A DNA stretch of 64,000 nucleotides from contig CP067346.1 of NCBI GenBank assembly GCA_021561035.1, positions 1,705,001-1,769,000 of the forward strand. The letters run 5' to 3'. Source of the DNA: Clostridioides sp. ES-S-0054-01 (lineage in GTDB: Bacteria; Bacillota; Clostridia; Peptostreptococcales; Peptostreptococcaceae). The notes beneath the pieces are model-generated. The model searched no databases, had not been told where the DNA came from, and saw only the letters and a program-made list of their open reading frames with translations. Made by a program: the position numbers and the translations under genes. Positions 46,143 through 55,430 of this stretch are shown piece after piece. Each line of letters begins with the position of its first letter. Within the stretch, counting starts at the first letter, position 1.

Positions 46143-47102
46143 ATGATTGATAAGTATGGAAGAAAAATAGACTACCTTCGTATTTCACTTACAGATAAGT
46201 GTAATTTAAGGTGTGTCTATTGTATGCCACCAGATGTAAAATTTGATAAAAATTATATAAATGAAAATCTAAGTTTTGAAGATTACAAATTCATTATAAA
46301 GGCTATGGCAGAACAAGGTATAACAAAAGTTAGATTTACTGGAGGAGAACCTCTTTTATATCCTAAATTGAATGAACTTATAAAATTTACAAAAGAAGAA
46401 TGTGGAATAAACAATATAGGAATGACCACTAATGCTATTGGGCTTTCTGATAGAATATTTGAGCTTGAAAAATGTGGTCTAAATAAAGTAAATATAAGTT
46501 TAGACTCTTTGAAGGAATATAAGTATAAATCCGTAACAAGAGGTGGAAACTTAAAAGATGTCTTAAAGTCAATTGAATCTTGTTTAAATTTAGGTATAAA
46601 AGTAAAGTTAAATTGCGTTGCTATAAGTGGGTTTAATGATGATGAGCTTAAAGATTTTATGTTTTTAACAGTTAAATCACCAATCGATGTAAGATTTATA
46701 GAGCTTATGCCATTAGGTGAGGCTAATAGAGTTTATAAAAAGGGTTATTTTAATGTAAAAGAAATGATTGAAAAAATATATGGTTTATATAAAGTTAAAA
46801 ATGATGAAAAAAGTACAGCAGAATATTATATGTTTAAAGGAGCTAAAGGAAGAATAGGAATTATAACTCCGTTAAGCTGTTCATTTTGTAACACTTGTAA
46901 TCGTATTAGACTTACTTCTAGTGGTGCAATAAAATTATGTCTACATTCAAAAGAGGAAATAGATATAAAACCATTTTTACATAAACCATTGTTATTTAGA
47001 GAATCTATGAAAGATATAATAAAACAAAAACCAGAAAAGCATCATTTAATAGAAAACAAATGTAGTGATACAAATAGGCGTATGTATGAAATTGGAGGAT
47101 AA
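46143..47102 (+). CDS. moaA: GTP 3',8-cyclase
   Basis: A 319-residue radical SAM enzyme for the first Moco step. The SAM cluster ligands are Cys20, Cys24 and Cys27 (CNLRCVYC); the second cluster is in CSFCNTCNRIRLTSSG and the later Cys in KLCLHS. RFTGGEPLLYPKL binds SAM. The last residues are Gly-Gly, which are essential in the family. Its final codons form the GGAGG ribosome site of moaC. Confidence 0.97.
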   Translation: MIDKYGRKIDYLRISLTDKCNLRCVYCMPPDVKFDKNYINENLSFEDYKFIIKAMAEQGITKVRFTGGEPLLYPKLNELIKFTKEECGINNIGMTTNAIGLSDRIFELEKCGLNKVNISLDSLKEYKYKSVTRGGNLKDVLKSIESCLNLGIKVKLNCVAISGFNDDELKDFMFLTVKSPIDVRFIELMPLGEANRVYKKGYFNVKEMIEKIYGLYKVKNDEKSTAEYYMFKGAKGRIGIITPLSCSFCNTCNRIRLTSSGAIKLCLHSKEEIDIKPFLHKPLLFRESMKDIIKQKPEKHHLIENKCSDTNRRMYEIGG

Positions 47103-47105
47103 GGA

Positions 47106-47576
47106 ATGTTAACACATATAAATGAAAAAGGGTATGCCAAGATGGTGGATATAAGTGAAAAAGATGATACTAAAAGAACAGCTGTGGCAACAGCTACAAT
47201 TACTCTCAGTCAAGAAGCTTTAGAAAAAGTAAAAAATGGTCAGATAAAAAAAGGAGATGTGTTATCTGTAGCTCAAGTTGCAGGTATAATGGGAGCTAAA
47301 AATACATCTTCAAATATACCGATGTGCCATCAGATTAAATTAGTTGGATGTGATTTAGAATTTGATATAGATGATTCTATGTCTGCTATTAGGATATTCG
47401 CAACTTGTAAATCTCTTGGAAAAACTGGAGTAGAAATGGAAGCTTTAAGTGCATGTTCTTTAGCAGCACTTACAATTTATGATATGTGTAAAGCAGTTGA
47501 TAAAAAAATGGTTATAAGTAATATACATCTTGTGGAGAAAACTGGTGGAAAATCAGGTGATTTTAAGTTTGAATAA
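47106..47576 (+). CDS. moaC: cyclic pyranopterin monophosphate synthase
   Basis: 156 residues. [20 protein letters not shown], then [16 protein letters not shown] (about 72-87) and [24 protein letters not shown] are the known MoaC blocks; the lysine and histidines of the active site are present. It converts the MoaA product to cPMP. Starts 3 bases after moaA. Confidence 0.97.
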   Translation: MLTHINEKGYAKMVDISEKDDTKRTAVATATITLSQEALEKVKNGQIKKGDVLSVAQVAGIMGAKNTSSNIPMCHQIKLVGCDLEFDIDDSMSAIRIFATCKSLGKTGVEMEALSACSLAALTIYDMCKAVDKKMVISNIHLVEKTGGKSGDFKFE

Positions 47577-47609
47577 TTTAAGGATATTGGGTGAAAATTT
47601 GGAGGGAAT

Positions 47610-48044
47610 ATGGCTAAAGTAATATCAATAAATATAAGTGAAAAAAAGGGTGTAGTTAAAGTTCCTGTGCAATGTGCAGAGCTAAAAATAAATCATGGGA
47701 TAGTTGGAGATGCACATGCAGGGAACTGGCATCGTCAGATAAGTTTACTTGGAAAAGAAAGCATAGATAAAATGAAAATGAGAGGTTTTGACCAATTAAA
47801 ATTTGGAGATTTTGCTGAAAATATAACTACAGAGGGAATAGAAGTATTTTCCCTGCCTGTTGGCACAAAGTTAAGAATAGGGCAATGTGAAGTTGAAGTA
47901 ACTCAAATAGGGAAAAAATGTCACAATGGATGTGAAATTAAAAAATTGACAGGTGACTGTGTAATGCCACGAGAGGGAATTTTTGTAAAAGTTATAAAGG
48001 AAGGTATTATAAATGTTGGAGATTCAATAGATATAATTCAATAA
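47610..48044 (+). CDS. MOSC-domain protein
   Basis: A 144-residue single MOSC domain: NHGIVGDAHAGNWHRQISLL (about 29-48), FGDFAENITTEGIE and QIGKKCHNGCEIKKLTG with the conserved cysteine that can bind persulfide or molybdenum. It is related to the C-terminal part of Moco sulfurases. It ends the moa operon, after moaC by 33 bases. GGAGGGAAT precedes the ATG. A terminator follows. Confidence 0.9.
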   Translation: MAKVISINISEKKGVVKVPVQCAELKINHGIVGDAHAGNWHRQISLLGKESIDKMKMRGFDQLKFGDFAENITTEGIEVFSLPVGTKLRIGQCEVEVTQIGKKCHNGCEIKKLTGDCVMPREGIFVKVIKEGIINVGDSIDIIQ

Positions 48045-48069
48045 AAAATTTAATAAAGCATTATACTAT

Positions 48070-48097
48070 GGAACGCCACAAATAAGGTGTTCCTTTT
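48070..48097 (+). terminator. terminator of moa operon
   Basis: GGAACGCC (48070-48077) pairs with GGTGTTCC (48086-48093), with one G-T pair, followed by TTTTAAAAT. Confidence 0.75.
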
Positions 48098-48308
48098 AAA
48101 ATATTCAGATACTATCAATGTTTTTGAGAAAATATTAGGTCCAGAGTTAGAAGGTAGTTTAGGCATGTTTACAGATGGTTATTGGTTATGGTTTATTGGA
48201 AAGTATGTAGAGATGTCTGGTGTTGAAAGACATTTATCTAAATATACAAAGCATATGTTAAATGAATTTTTCATGATACAAATAAATGGATGTATAAGTA
48301 ATGTATAA
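48087..48308 (+). pseudogene. 73-codon open frame, likely a gene remnant
   Basis: The frame would start at a GTG inside the terminator stem, with no ribosome site; the only ATG is at 48165. The peptide, MFTDGYWLWFIGKYVEMSG in the middle, looks like the core of a small cytosolic protein with FTDG and WLWF motifs that I know from several hypothetical or immunity-type families, but it is not assignable. It is probably a fragment. Confidence 0.35.
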
Positions 48309-48505
48309 AGATGTATAAGAATATAAATATGATATAAAATTTGATGAAATTAAAAAAAATACATAATATAAGTATAGTAATAATATAAAAAATTACATAT
48401 AAAACTAAAAAATGTAAGTAATTGACTTTTTAAGTTGACAAAATATTGCATATATATTATGATATAAATCATAAATTAACTACAAATCAATATTATATAT
48501 TCGTA

Positions 48506-48735
48506 GAAGAAGAAAGTAACATGAAGGAATTTTACAGAGAGTTAGGTTTAGCTGAGAACTAATATTGGAATTTATGTGAAAAGAACTTTGGAGAATACTA
48601 TTGTAATTGTATTATAATAGTGGTTTAATTCGCCTTAAGAAAATGAGTGAGTAAAATTAATTTTTACTAATAAGAGTGGTAACACGGATTTATATTCGTC
48701 TCTTGGATTTTTCCAAGAGGCGTTTTTTATTTAGA
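48506..48735 (+). ncRNA. T-box leader, probable arginine (AGA) specifier
   Basis: AAGAGTGGTAACACGG (48672-48687) is the T-box. AGAGAGTTAGG with GCTGAGAACTAA fits the stem I top. In the specifier area GTGAAA-AGA-ACTTTGGAG aligns with the GAAA-GGC-AUUCUUGAG of the well-known glyQS leader, giving AGA (48582-48584), an Arg codon. The terminator (48697-48728) has stem CTCTTGGA/TCCAAGAG and TTTTTT. Uncharged tRNA would allow readthrough into the NCS1 permease. The amino acid is inference; AT-rich 48309-48505 holds no gene. Confidence 0.85.
48697..48728 (+). terminator. T-box terminator
   Basis: CGTCTCTTGGA (48697-48707) pairs with TCCAAGAGGCG (48712-48722), then six T. It competes with the T-box antiterminator. 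Confidence 0.9.
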
Positions 48736-48869
48736 AGCTTATTTCAGAAAATTTAAAACTATATATTAAATGAAAAGTATAAAAATATGATAGTTAATAA
48801 ATTTATAAATTAGAAAATTGTAAAATATGCTAGAGTCTGTGGACTTACGATTTAAATGGAGGGATGAAA

Positions 48870-50159
48870 ATGGAAGAAGAAAAAATTAACTATGCTCTGG
48901 AGCAGGTTCCAGAGAATAAAAAACGTGGTTGGGTAGCTATGTTTTCAGTTTTAGTAGCAATAGGTGTGGATTTATCATCTGTTATTTTAGGGGCTGAGTT
49001 GGCACAGAGTATGCCAATGAAACAAGCAATATTGTCAGTAGTTGTTGGTTCATTTTTTTCTGCAATTTTGTATACTATATGCTCTTTGGTTGGTTCATCT
49101 ACAAGTTTATCTACATCTATGATAACAAAGTATGTATTTGGAGAAGCTGGAGCAAAAATATTTTCTCTAGTTATAGGGGTATCTTTATTAGGGTGGTTTG
49201 GAGTTCAAGTAGGTTTCTTTGCCCAAAATGCACAGATAATAATAAAAGATATATTTAATCTAGATGTGAGTATGCAGATTCTAAGCCTAATAGGTGGTCT
49301 CTTGATGATGAGTACTGCAATTTATGGATATAAGGCAATGGAAAAGTTGAGTGTGTATTCAGTACCATTTTTATTAGTTCTTATGATGTTAACTATATTT
49401 TTAGCTTTTAGAGCTAATGGAATTCCAGTTGATGATAATATGAAATCTACTATGACCTTTGCAGGTGGAGTTTCTTTGTCAATGAGTATAATAATAGTTG
49501 GTGCAATAGTGTCTCCTGATATAAGCCGTTGGGCTAAAAGTAGAAGAGATTGTGCACTTTCAAGTTTTTTAGGAATACAATTTGGAAATGCCTTTATGAT
49601 AATAGTTTCGATAGTATTAGTAAAATGTATGGGAACTTCAGATATTATGAGAATTTTTATTACATTAGGAATTGCTATACCAGGTATAATTGTACTTACA
49701 TTAGCTCAATGGACTACAAATACAAGTAATGTATATTCTGCATCACTAAGTATAGCTCTTGTATTTAAAAAGGCTCCTGAGAAAGTATTAACTATAGTTC
49801 TTGGTATTGTAGCAACGTTATTAGCTGTATTTGGAATATATGAAGGTTTTATAGGATTTTTAAATTTACTTGGAATTGTAATTGCACCTGTTGGTGGTGT
49901 ATATACAGCGGAATATTACATAGTAAAGCAAGAACTTAAAGGTTTTGATAAAGGTGTATTATATAAACCAATAGTTAAACGTTCAATAGTGTCTTGGATA
50001 ATTGGTATATTAATAACCTATCTTTCAACATATGGACTTATAACTCTTACTACTATAGCTCCGTTAGATGGATTTATAGCAGGGTTTGTAGTACAATCTA
50101 TTATTGGAAAAGTGCTCTGTTCAACAGAAAATAAGCAAGAAATAGACGAAGCAGTATAA
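48870..50159 (+). CDS. NCS1-family permease (cytosine permease/allantoin type)
   Basis: A 429-residue transporter with twelve membrane segments. Features: ELAQSMPMKQAILSVVVGSF, the LGWFGVQVGFFAQNA block (about 105-119) and DISRWAKSRRD typical of CodB-like NCS1 proteins, which carry nucleobases, allantoin or hydantoins with Na or H. ATG 48870 was chosen because ATG 48864 is on the ribosome site. It is first in a T-box operon with DUF917 and hydantoinase-type proteins, so a hydantoin-like ligand is plausible. Confidence 0.9.
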   Translation: MEEEKINYALEQVPENKKRGWVAMFSVLVAIGVDLSSVILGAELAQSMPMKQAILSVVVGSFFSAILYTICSLVGSSTSLSTSMITKYVFGEAGAKIFSLVIGVSLLGWFGVQVGFFAQNAQIIIKDIFNLDVSMQILSLIGGLLMMSTAIYGYKAMEKLSVYSVPFLLVLMMLTIFLAFRANGIPVDDNMKSTMTFAGGVSLSMSIIIVGAIVSPDISRWAKSRRDCALSSFLGIQFGNAFMIIVSIVLVKCMGTSDIMRIFITLGIAIPGIIVLTLAQWTTNTSNVYSASLSIALVFKKAPEKVLTIVLGIVATLLAVFGIYEGFIGFLNLLGIVIAPVGGVYTAEYYIVKQELKGFDKGVLYKPIVKRSIVSWIIGILITYLSTYGLITLTTIAPLDGFIAGFVVQSIIGKVLCSTENKQEIDEAV

Positions 50160-50212
50160 TGAAATTTGTTTATAAAGTATAAAATAAATTTGAAATATAA
50201 GGAGAAAGTAAC

Positions 50213-51292
50213 ATGAGATTTTTAACAGAAGAAAGTGTGGATAAAATAGCAGTTGGTGCAGCAGTGCTTGGAACTGGAGGTGGGGGTGACCCATATGTAG
50301 GTAAATTGGTTGCAAAACAAGCAATTAAAAAGTATGGTCCTGTAAAAGTAATAAGCTTGGATGAACTTGATGATGATGCTTTGGTAGTTCCAGTATCTGG
50401 TATGGGTTCTCCTGTAATTACAATAGAAAAATTACTTTCAGAAGTAGAATTAACTACACCTTTAGAGATAATGGAGAAATTATTAAACAGAAAAGTGGAT
50501 GTTATAATTCCTATAGAAATAGGAGGGATAAACTCGCTTATGCCGATAGCAGTTGCTGCCAAAAAAGGGCTCCCTATATTAGATGCAGATTCCATGGGTA
50601 GAGCCTTTCCTGAAGCCCAAATGGTAACTTTTTATCTTGAAGGATATGAGGCATCTCCTGCTGTAATGTCTGATGAAAAAGGTAATTCTGCTATACTTTA
50701 TCCTGTGGATGGAATTTGGTCAGAAAGATTAGCTAGAACTTTAACTGTAGAAATGGGAGGAAGTTCTTCTATCAGTGACTATAATTTAAGTGGAGCTCAA
50801 GTTAAAAAAGCTGCTATAGGTAACACACTTACAATAGCTGAAACTATAGGAGGTTTTTTACTTGAAAATAAATCTGATTCAAAAGGTGCTGTTGAGAATA
50901 TACTAAAAGAATTAAATGGATACAAATTATTTGAAGGGAAAGTAATTGATATTAAAAGAGAATTAAAAGGTGGATTTACTAGAGGACATGCCTTTTTTGC
51001 TGGGATTAATGAATATGATGGAGAGTATTCCATATTATTCCAAAATGAGAACTTAATTGCAAAAAAAGGTGATACACCACTTTGTATTACACCAGATTTA
51101 ATAGCAGTATTAGACTTAGAAACTGGATTTCCAATAACTACAGAAAGAATAAAATATGGTTCTCGTGTTATGGTAGTAGCTTTTCCTTGTAATGAAAAGT
51201 GGAGAACAGAAAAAGGAATTGAGACAGTTGGACCTGGATACTTTGGATATGATGTGGAATATAAAACAGTAGAAGAATTACAAGGAAAATAA
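50213..51292 (+). CDS. DUF917 family protein
   Basis: A 359-residue protein that matches DUF917: LGTGGGGDPYVGKL at the N-terminus (about 20-33), VIIPIEIGGINSLMPIAVAAKKGLPILDADSMGRAFPE (about 100-138), and a C-terminal DVEYKTVEE-type end. DUF917 often sits beside hydantoinase/oxoprolinase genes and is thought to be a subunit or partner of that enzyme, but its own role is not known. AAGGAGAAAG precedes the ATG; the hydantoinase gene follows after 20 bases. Confidence 0.88.
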   Translation: MRFLTEESVDKIAVGAAVLGTGGGGDPYVGKLVAKQAIKKYGPVKVISLDELDDDALVVPVSGMGSPVITIEKLLSEVELTTPLEIMEKLLNRKVDVIIPIEIGGINSLMPIAVAAKKGLPILDADSMGRAFPEAQMVTFYLEGYEASPAVMSDEKGNSAILYPVDGIWSERLARTLTVEMGGSSSISDYNLSGAQVKKAAIGNTLTIAETIGGFLLENKSDSKGAVENILKELNGYKLFEGKVIDIKRELKGGFTRGHAFFAGINEYDGEYSILFQNENLIAKKGDTPLCITPDLIAVLDLETGFPITTERIKYGSRVMVVAFPCNEKWRTEKGIETVGPGYFGYDVEYKTVEELQGK

Positions 51293-51312
51293 AAGTTTAG
51301 GAGGAAATTTTG

Positions 51313-52857
51313 ATGTATCGTGTAGGAATTGACGTTGGAGGAACAAATACAGATGCTTGTATACTGGATGGGGAATTAAAAGTAATTCATTCAGTTAAGG
51401 TAGCAACTACAAAAGATGTTGAAACTGGTGTTTACAATGCCTTAAAAAAAGTTATAGATGAAAGTAAAATTGACCATTCTTTAATAAAATATGCTATGCT
51501 TGGAACAACTCATTGTACAAATGCTATCGTAGAAAGAAAAAGACTTAATAATGTAGCTATGATAAGAATAGGGAAACCAGCAACTACTGCTATTCTTCCT
51601 TTTATAGATTGGCCAGAAGATTTAAGAGAAAAAATAGAGTTAGATTCAATATTGGTATCTGGTGGATATGAGTTCGATGGTAGAAAGATAAATGAACTTT
51701 GTAAGGATGAAGTTGTAGAATTTTGTAATAGAATAAAAGACAAAGTGGAAAGTGTTGCAATAAGTGGAGTATTTGCTCCAGTAAATAAACAACAAGAAGA
51801 AGAAGTTGCAAAGTGGGTTAGAGAAATTTTAGGGGATATTCCTATATCCTTATCAAATGAAATAGGCAATATAGGTATATTAGAAAGAGAAAATGGAGCT
51901 ATTTTAAATTCTGCATTATCTCAAGTAGGAAAAGCTGTATCTTTAGGATTTGAAAAAGCACTTAAAGATTTAGGTATAGATGCTCAAATATATTTTAGTC
52001 AAAATGATGGAACATTAATGAATTTAGAGTATACAATGAAATACCCAATTTTTACAATTGGATGTGGAATAACAAATTCTATAAGAGGGGCTTCTTTCTT
52101 ATCAGAAGTAAAAAATGCAATAGTACTAGATGTTGGAGGAACTACAAGTGACTTAGGTGTACTATACAATGGATTCCCTAGAGAATCATCAATTCCAGTT
52201 ACAATTGGAGGAGTACATACAAACTTTAGAATGCCAGATGTTTTAACTATTGGTCTTGCTGGTGGGACATGTGTAAAAGGGGAGAAAGATAATATAAAGA
52301 TAGGTCCTGAAAGTGTAGGATATAAAATAACTGAAGATGCAATAATATTTGGTGGAGATACTTTAACTTTATCAGATGTTGTTACAAAGCTAGATATGGC
52401 ATTTGAAGATAGAAAAAGTAATGTTGAAAATTTAGATAAGGAGTATTGTAGTGAGGTATATAAAAAGGTGGTTTTAAAACTAGAAGATGCTGTAGACCAA
52501 ATGAAAACTAGTCAAGAGGATGTTGAATTGGTTTTAACTGGTGGAGGAAGTATAATTGTTCCTGAAAAACTAAAAGGTATAAGTAATGTTATAAGACCTC
52601 CTCACTATACTGCTGCAAATGCTATTGGTGCAGCTTTGGGTCAAATAAGTGGAGATGTAGAAAAAGTATACAGTTTAGATAAAATGTCTAGAGAAGATGC
52701 TATAGAAGATGCAAAAAAAGAGGCTGTAAATAAAGCTCTAAAAGCTGGTGCTAAAGAAGATACTATAGAAGTATTAAATATAGAAGATGTTCCGCTTGCA
52801 TACCTTCCTGGTAATGCACTTCTTATAAAAGTAAAAGTTGTTGGTGATTTAATTTAA
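51313..52857 (+). CDS. hydantoinase/oxoprolinase family protein (HyuA-like)
   Basis: 514 residues. The ASKHA-type N-terminus YRVGIDVGGTNTDACIL (2-18), LGTTHCTNAIVERK and the VLDVGGTTSDLGVL segment (about 276-289) form the ATP site of the family; the whole has HyuA N- and A-type domains but not the C-terminal HyuB. Members cleave N-substituted hydantoins or oxoprolines with ATP. ATG 51313 has AGGAGG before it, whereas TTG 51310 is too close. Last gene of the T-box operon. Confidence 0.88.
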   Translation: MYRVGIDVGGTNTDACILDGELKVIHSVKVATTKDVETGVYNALKKVIDESKIDHSLIKYAMLGTTHCTNAIVERKRLNNVAMIRIGKPATTAILPFIDWPEDLREKIELDSILVSGGYEFDGRKINELCKDEVVEFCNRIKDKVESVAISGVFAPVNKQQEEEVAKWVREILGDIPISLSNEIGNIGILERENGAILNSALSQVGKAVSLGFEKALKDLGIDAQIYFSQNDGTLMNLEYTMKYPIFTIGCGITNSIRGASFLSEVKNAIVLDVGGTTSDLGVLYNGFPRESSIPVTIGGVHTNFRMPDVLTIGLAGGTCVKGEKDNIKIGPESVGYKITEDAIIFGGDTLTLSDVVTKLDMAFEDRKSNVENLDKEYCSEVYKKVVLKLEDAVDQMKTSQEDVELVLTGGGSIIVPEKLKGISNVIRPPHYTAANAIGAALGQISGDVEKVYSLDKMSREDAIEDAKKEAVNKALKAGAKEDTIEVLNIEDVPLAYLPGNALLIKVKVVGDLI

Positions 52858-52967
52858 AGAATAAATATAAATATTTCCAGAATCATATAAATATTTCTAG
52901 ATTCATTTTTAAGCTTATTTTATCAATAAAAACAGCATAACTTTTGACTATCTTCTTATAAGTTTTC

Positions 52968-53017
52968 AAACAGCCGATATATCCCTATTTTTCAGGTTTA
53001 TCGGCTGTTTGCTTTTG
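52968..53017 (+). terminator. terminator of the T-box operon
   Basis: AAACAGCCGATA (52968-52979) pairs perfectly with TATCGGCTGTTT (52999-53010), followed by GCTTTTG. It is 110 bases after the hydantoinase. Confidence 0.7.
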
Positions 53018-53110
53018 ACAGGTACACCGTGCAACTGCACGCAAATCCTTATATTTCCACTCTAAATCCGACTCGCTTTGTCTGTGTAACAATATAGTTC
53101 TATTTGTCTA
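53018..53110. other. GC-richer patch, possible mobile-DNA remnant
   Basis: About 45 percent G+C by hand count over 53011-53090, against the very low G+C of the surrounding spacers. It has ACCGTGCAACTGCACGCAAA and no open frame. It borders a run of accessory and broken genes, so it may be the edge of former mobile DNA. Confidence 0.4.
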
Positions 53111-53169
53111 TTAACCGGATTTTATACTTTTTATACAAAACTATTTTATATAGAATTTTCTGCCTTTTA

Positions 53170-53709
53170 TCACATTCCAACTATTTTTCTTACTGTATTT
53201 GCTGTGCGAATTGTAATCTTATCGCTTACATTTGAACTGGCAGTCTTTGACCACCAATTTGTTTTTTGATAATCTTTACGACTAAAAGACCAAAAAATGG
53301 CATTTTTATAATGATATACTTTTTCATACTCTTCTTTAGGATTTCCAACCTCATCATAAAATTTGTCATAAGATAAGGCAGGAAACATAAAAATAAGGTT
53401 ATCATATATTTCTTTGTTGTTATCTCCCCACCAATTAGGAGCATTATTTAATATATCCTCTAACTCCTCTTGTGAAATAATAAAAACTGGTATCTCCAAT
53501 TCGAACTGTTTTTTTATCATCAATCCTATTGTATTTGAGAGAACCTTGCTATCATCTACTTCACTTAAAAAGATAACATTGCCGCTATTAAGGTATGTAG
53601 AAACTTCTGAATAACCAAGTTCTACAAAGCTTGCTTTTAATTCAGACATAACTATCTTGTTTTTGCCACCTATATTGATACCTCTTAATAATGCGATATA
53701 TTTTTTCAT
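53170..53709 (-). CDS. DUF1697 family protein
   Basis: 179 residues: MKKYIALLRGINIGGKNKI, MSELKASFVELGYSEVSTYLNSGNVIF (about 22-48), and the last third WWSKTASSNVSDKITIRTANTVRK are DUF1697 hallmarks. The family is widespread and of unknown role. The start follows AGAGGTGAAATTAT. It has no obvious partner; a pseudogene lies upstream. Confidence 0.9.
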   Translation of the reverse strand: MKKYIALLRGINIGGKNKIVMSELKASFVELGYSEVSTYLNSGNVIFLSEVDDSKVLSNTIGLMIKKQFELEIPVFIISQEELEDILNNAPNWWGDNNKEIYDNLIFMFPALSYDKFYDEVGNPKEEYEKVYHYKNAIFWSFSRKDYQKTNWWSKTASSNVSDKITIRTANTVRKIVGM

Positions 53710-53772
53710 ATAATAATTTCACCTCTAAACATTCATATTTTTCTCTGTCACACAAACTGGAATTTGTATCTT

Positions 53773-54000
53773 TTAGAATTCTTTCAAAACTTCTTCATAT
53801 GTAATTTCCCCAAGTGTAAACTGTTCTAAAGCAATATATTTTCTTTTGGATTACGTATTAATATGGATACCATCTGGACTTAAAAATAAGGTATCTCCTG
53901 TGACAAAATAACAGTTTTCATGGTTTTCAGCATATTTTTGAAGTTCTTTATTAATCAAGTTATATTCTGCACATCCTGCACCGAATGCAAATTTACATAC
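53773..54000 (-). pseudogene. fragment of an SGNH/acetylesterase-like gene
   Basis: Read on the minus strand the frame gives CKFAFGAGCAEYNLINKELQ, then VTGDTLFLSPDGIHINT, an in-frame TAA at 53853-53851, and SKRKYIALEQFTLGE to the stop at 53773. The DGIHINT with upstream GDTLFLS resembles the C-terminal block of sialate O-acetylesterase/SGNH hydrolases. No intact N-terminus is in the window. Confidence 0.6.
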
Positions 54001-54011
54001 TTTTTTAAATA

Positions 54012-54046
54012 TAAAAAATCGGTGCTTAATTTGTACCGATTTTTGT
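54012..54046 (-). terminator. terminator of the ribbon-helix-helix gene
   Basis: AAAAATCGGT (54014-54023) with ACCGATTTTT (54035-54044); on the minus strand it ends TTTTTTATATTT. It begins a few bases after the RHH stop. Confidence 0.85.
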
Positions 54047-54051
54047 TTTTC

Positions 54052-54336
54052 TTAATAAAGAACTCGTTTTTTTGCTTCTGCTATAGTTCTAGTAGCACTT
54101 TTTGCTTGAATTCTTTTTGCTTCTTCTTTTTTAAATGCATTTATTGTCTCATTTAGATTCTTATCATGTTCATTTTTTTCTTTATCTTCATTTTCTCTGT
54201 ATACTAATACATAATCTATTATTGATTCGTTTATTATCTGGGATATACTTTTATTTTCGTTAATTCCTATTCTCTTAACTTCTTTAAGTAGCGTCTCATC
54301 AATATGAACCGTTGTTTGCTTTGTATTTTTTGCCAC
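54052..54336 (-). CDS. ribbon-helix-helix DNA-binding protein (CopG/antitoxin-like)
   Basis: About 94 residues. The N-terminal half TKQTTVHIDETLLKEVKRIG with SISQIINESI is a classic RHH fold (residues 3-45). The tail is helical and charged, with ATRTIAEAKKR at the end. Such proteins are often antitoxins or plasmid-type repressors; no toxin gene is next to it. GTG 54336, with AAGAGGT seven bases ahead, is the likely start rather than the GTG at 54345. Confidence 0.78.
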   Translation of the reverse strand: MAKNTKQTTVHIDETLLKEVKRIGINENKSISQIINESIIDYVLVYRENEDKEKNEHDKNLNETINAFKKEEAKRIQAKSATRTIAEAKKRVLY

Positions 54337-54398
54337 TTTAATCACCTCTTAAAAAAAATTCTAACATTAAAATTTTTTTTAGTCAATAAATTTTAATA

Positions 54399-55163
54399 TT
54401 AAAATTCTTTAAATGTTTTATTTGATTTTCTAAAATTTTCTATTGTATTTATCATTTTATTTTTTATATTTTCACCTAGTATAGAAGACTTTAGTCTAGG
54501 ATTTTCGATATGGTCATAAATTGGTTCTAAAAATTCGACTTCTACAGGAACAGAATTAATTTTACCAATAGGTTGGTATCCTTCATAAGTATCTTTTGAA
54601 TTTTTTATTACTAATGGAACAATAGGGCATTTTGCTTTATATGCTATTTTTAAAGCTCCACTTCTAAACTCTGAAACCAGTGAATTTGGTTCTTTAATCC
54701 ATGTTAAATCTCCTTCTGGAAATACTGCCATACTTTGACCTGTAAGTATATTTTGAGAGGCTTCAGCAATACTTTTTATACCTTCTCGATTGTTTTTTCT
54801 GTTTACATATACACATCTTAGCAATTTTGACCATTCTTTAAATATAGGTATATTTCTCCAAACTGGTTCGTCTGCAATTACACATCCAATTGGTCTTTCT
54901 ACACTTGCTGTTAGTATAAAGCTATCAAGCATACTAGAATGATTTACAACAAATAGAAGTGGTTCTTTTGGTAGTGTCTCCTTACCAATTATATTAAGTT
55001 CTATATTTACTATATCTAAAGATTTTCTAGCTTGTTTTTGCATAAATTCAAATTTTTCTTTTAAGCTAAATTTATCAGGATTCTTTTTAATTTTAATGAG
55101 CCTAGGTATGGAAGATGTAAAGCCTATAAGTTGATATGTAGCAAATTTTAAGTAATTATTCAT
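54399..55163 (-). CDS. plsC: 1-acyl-sn-glycerol-3-phosphate acyltransferase
   Basis: 254 residues. The catalytic HX4D box NHSSMLD (His75, Asp80) and the FPEGDLTW block are in order; a hydrophobic N-terminus suits membrane attachment. It acylates lysophosphatidic acid to phosphatidic acid. AAGGAG precedes ATG. Acyltransferase paralogues are common, so the symbol reflects the family rather than proven identity. Confidence 0.85.
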   Translation of the reverse strand: MNNYLKFATYQLIGFTSSIPRLIKIKKNPDKFSLKEKFEFMQKQARKSLDIVNIELNIIGKETLPKEPLLFVVNHSSMLDSFILTASVERPIGCVIADEPVWRNIPIFKEWSKLLRCVYVNRKNNREGIKSIAEASQNILTGQSMAVFPEGDLTWIKEPNSLVSEFRSGALKIAYKAKCPIVPLVIKNSKDTYEGYQPIGKINSVPVEVEFLEPIYDHIENPRLKSSILGENIKNKMINTIENFRKSNKTFKEF

Positions 55164-55369
55164 AAAATTATCTCCTTAAAATAAAATTATTTATTACTGT
55201 AAAGATTTTAACATAAAACAAAATTTAAGTCTATTTCAATTCCATTTTATAACATATATTTTAAATAGACAGAAATTAAGATTTTATACTTCTAATTTTA
55301 GTAATTAGACCTAATCAATAGATTAATATTCTATTAAATTAATTAAATAACCTTTAAATTTAATTATAA

Positions 55370-55399
55370 AAACTGTTGCAGATTGTTCTACAACAGTTT
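55370..55399 (-). terminator. terminator of DUF3795 gene
   Basis: AAACTGTTGCAG (55370-55381) with CTACAACAGTTT (55388-55399); minus-strand tail TTTTTATAATT. Confidence 0.82.
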
Positions 55400-55430
55400 A
55401 AAAGTACTTACTTTATAATAAGGGATTATA

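Noticed and set aside
54052-54336. Antitoxin of a type II system
   Set aside because: The RHH fold fits, but no toxin gene is next to it; the neighbours are plsC and a pseudogene.
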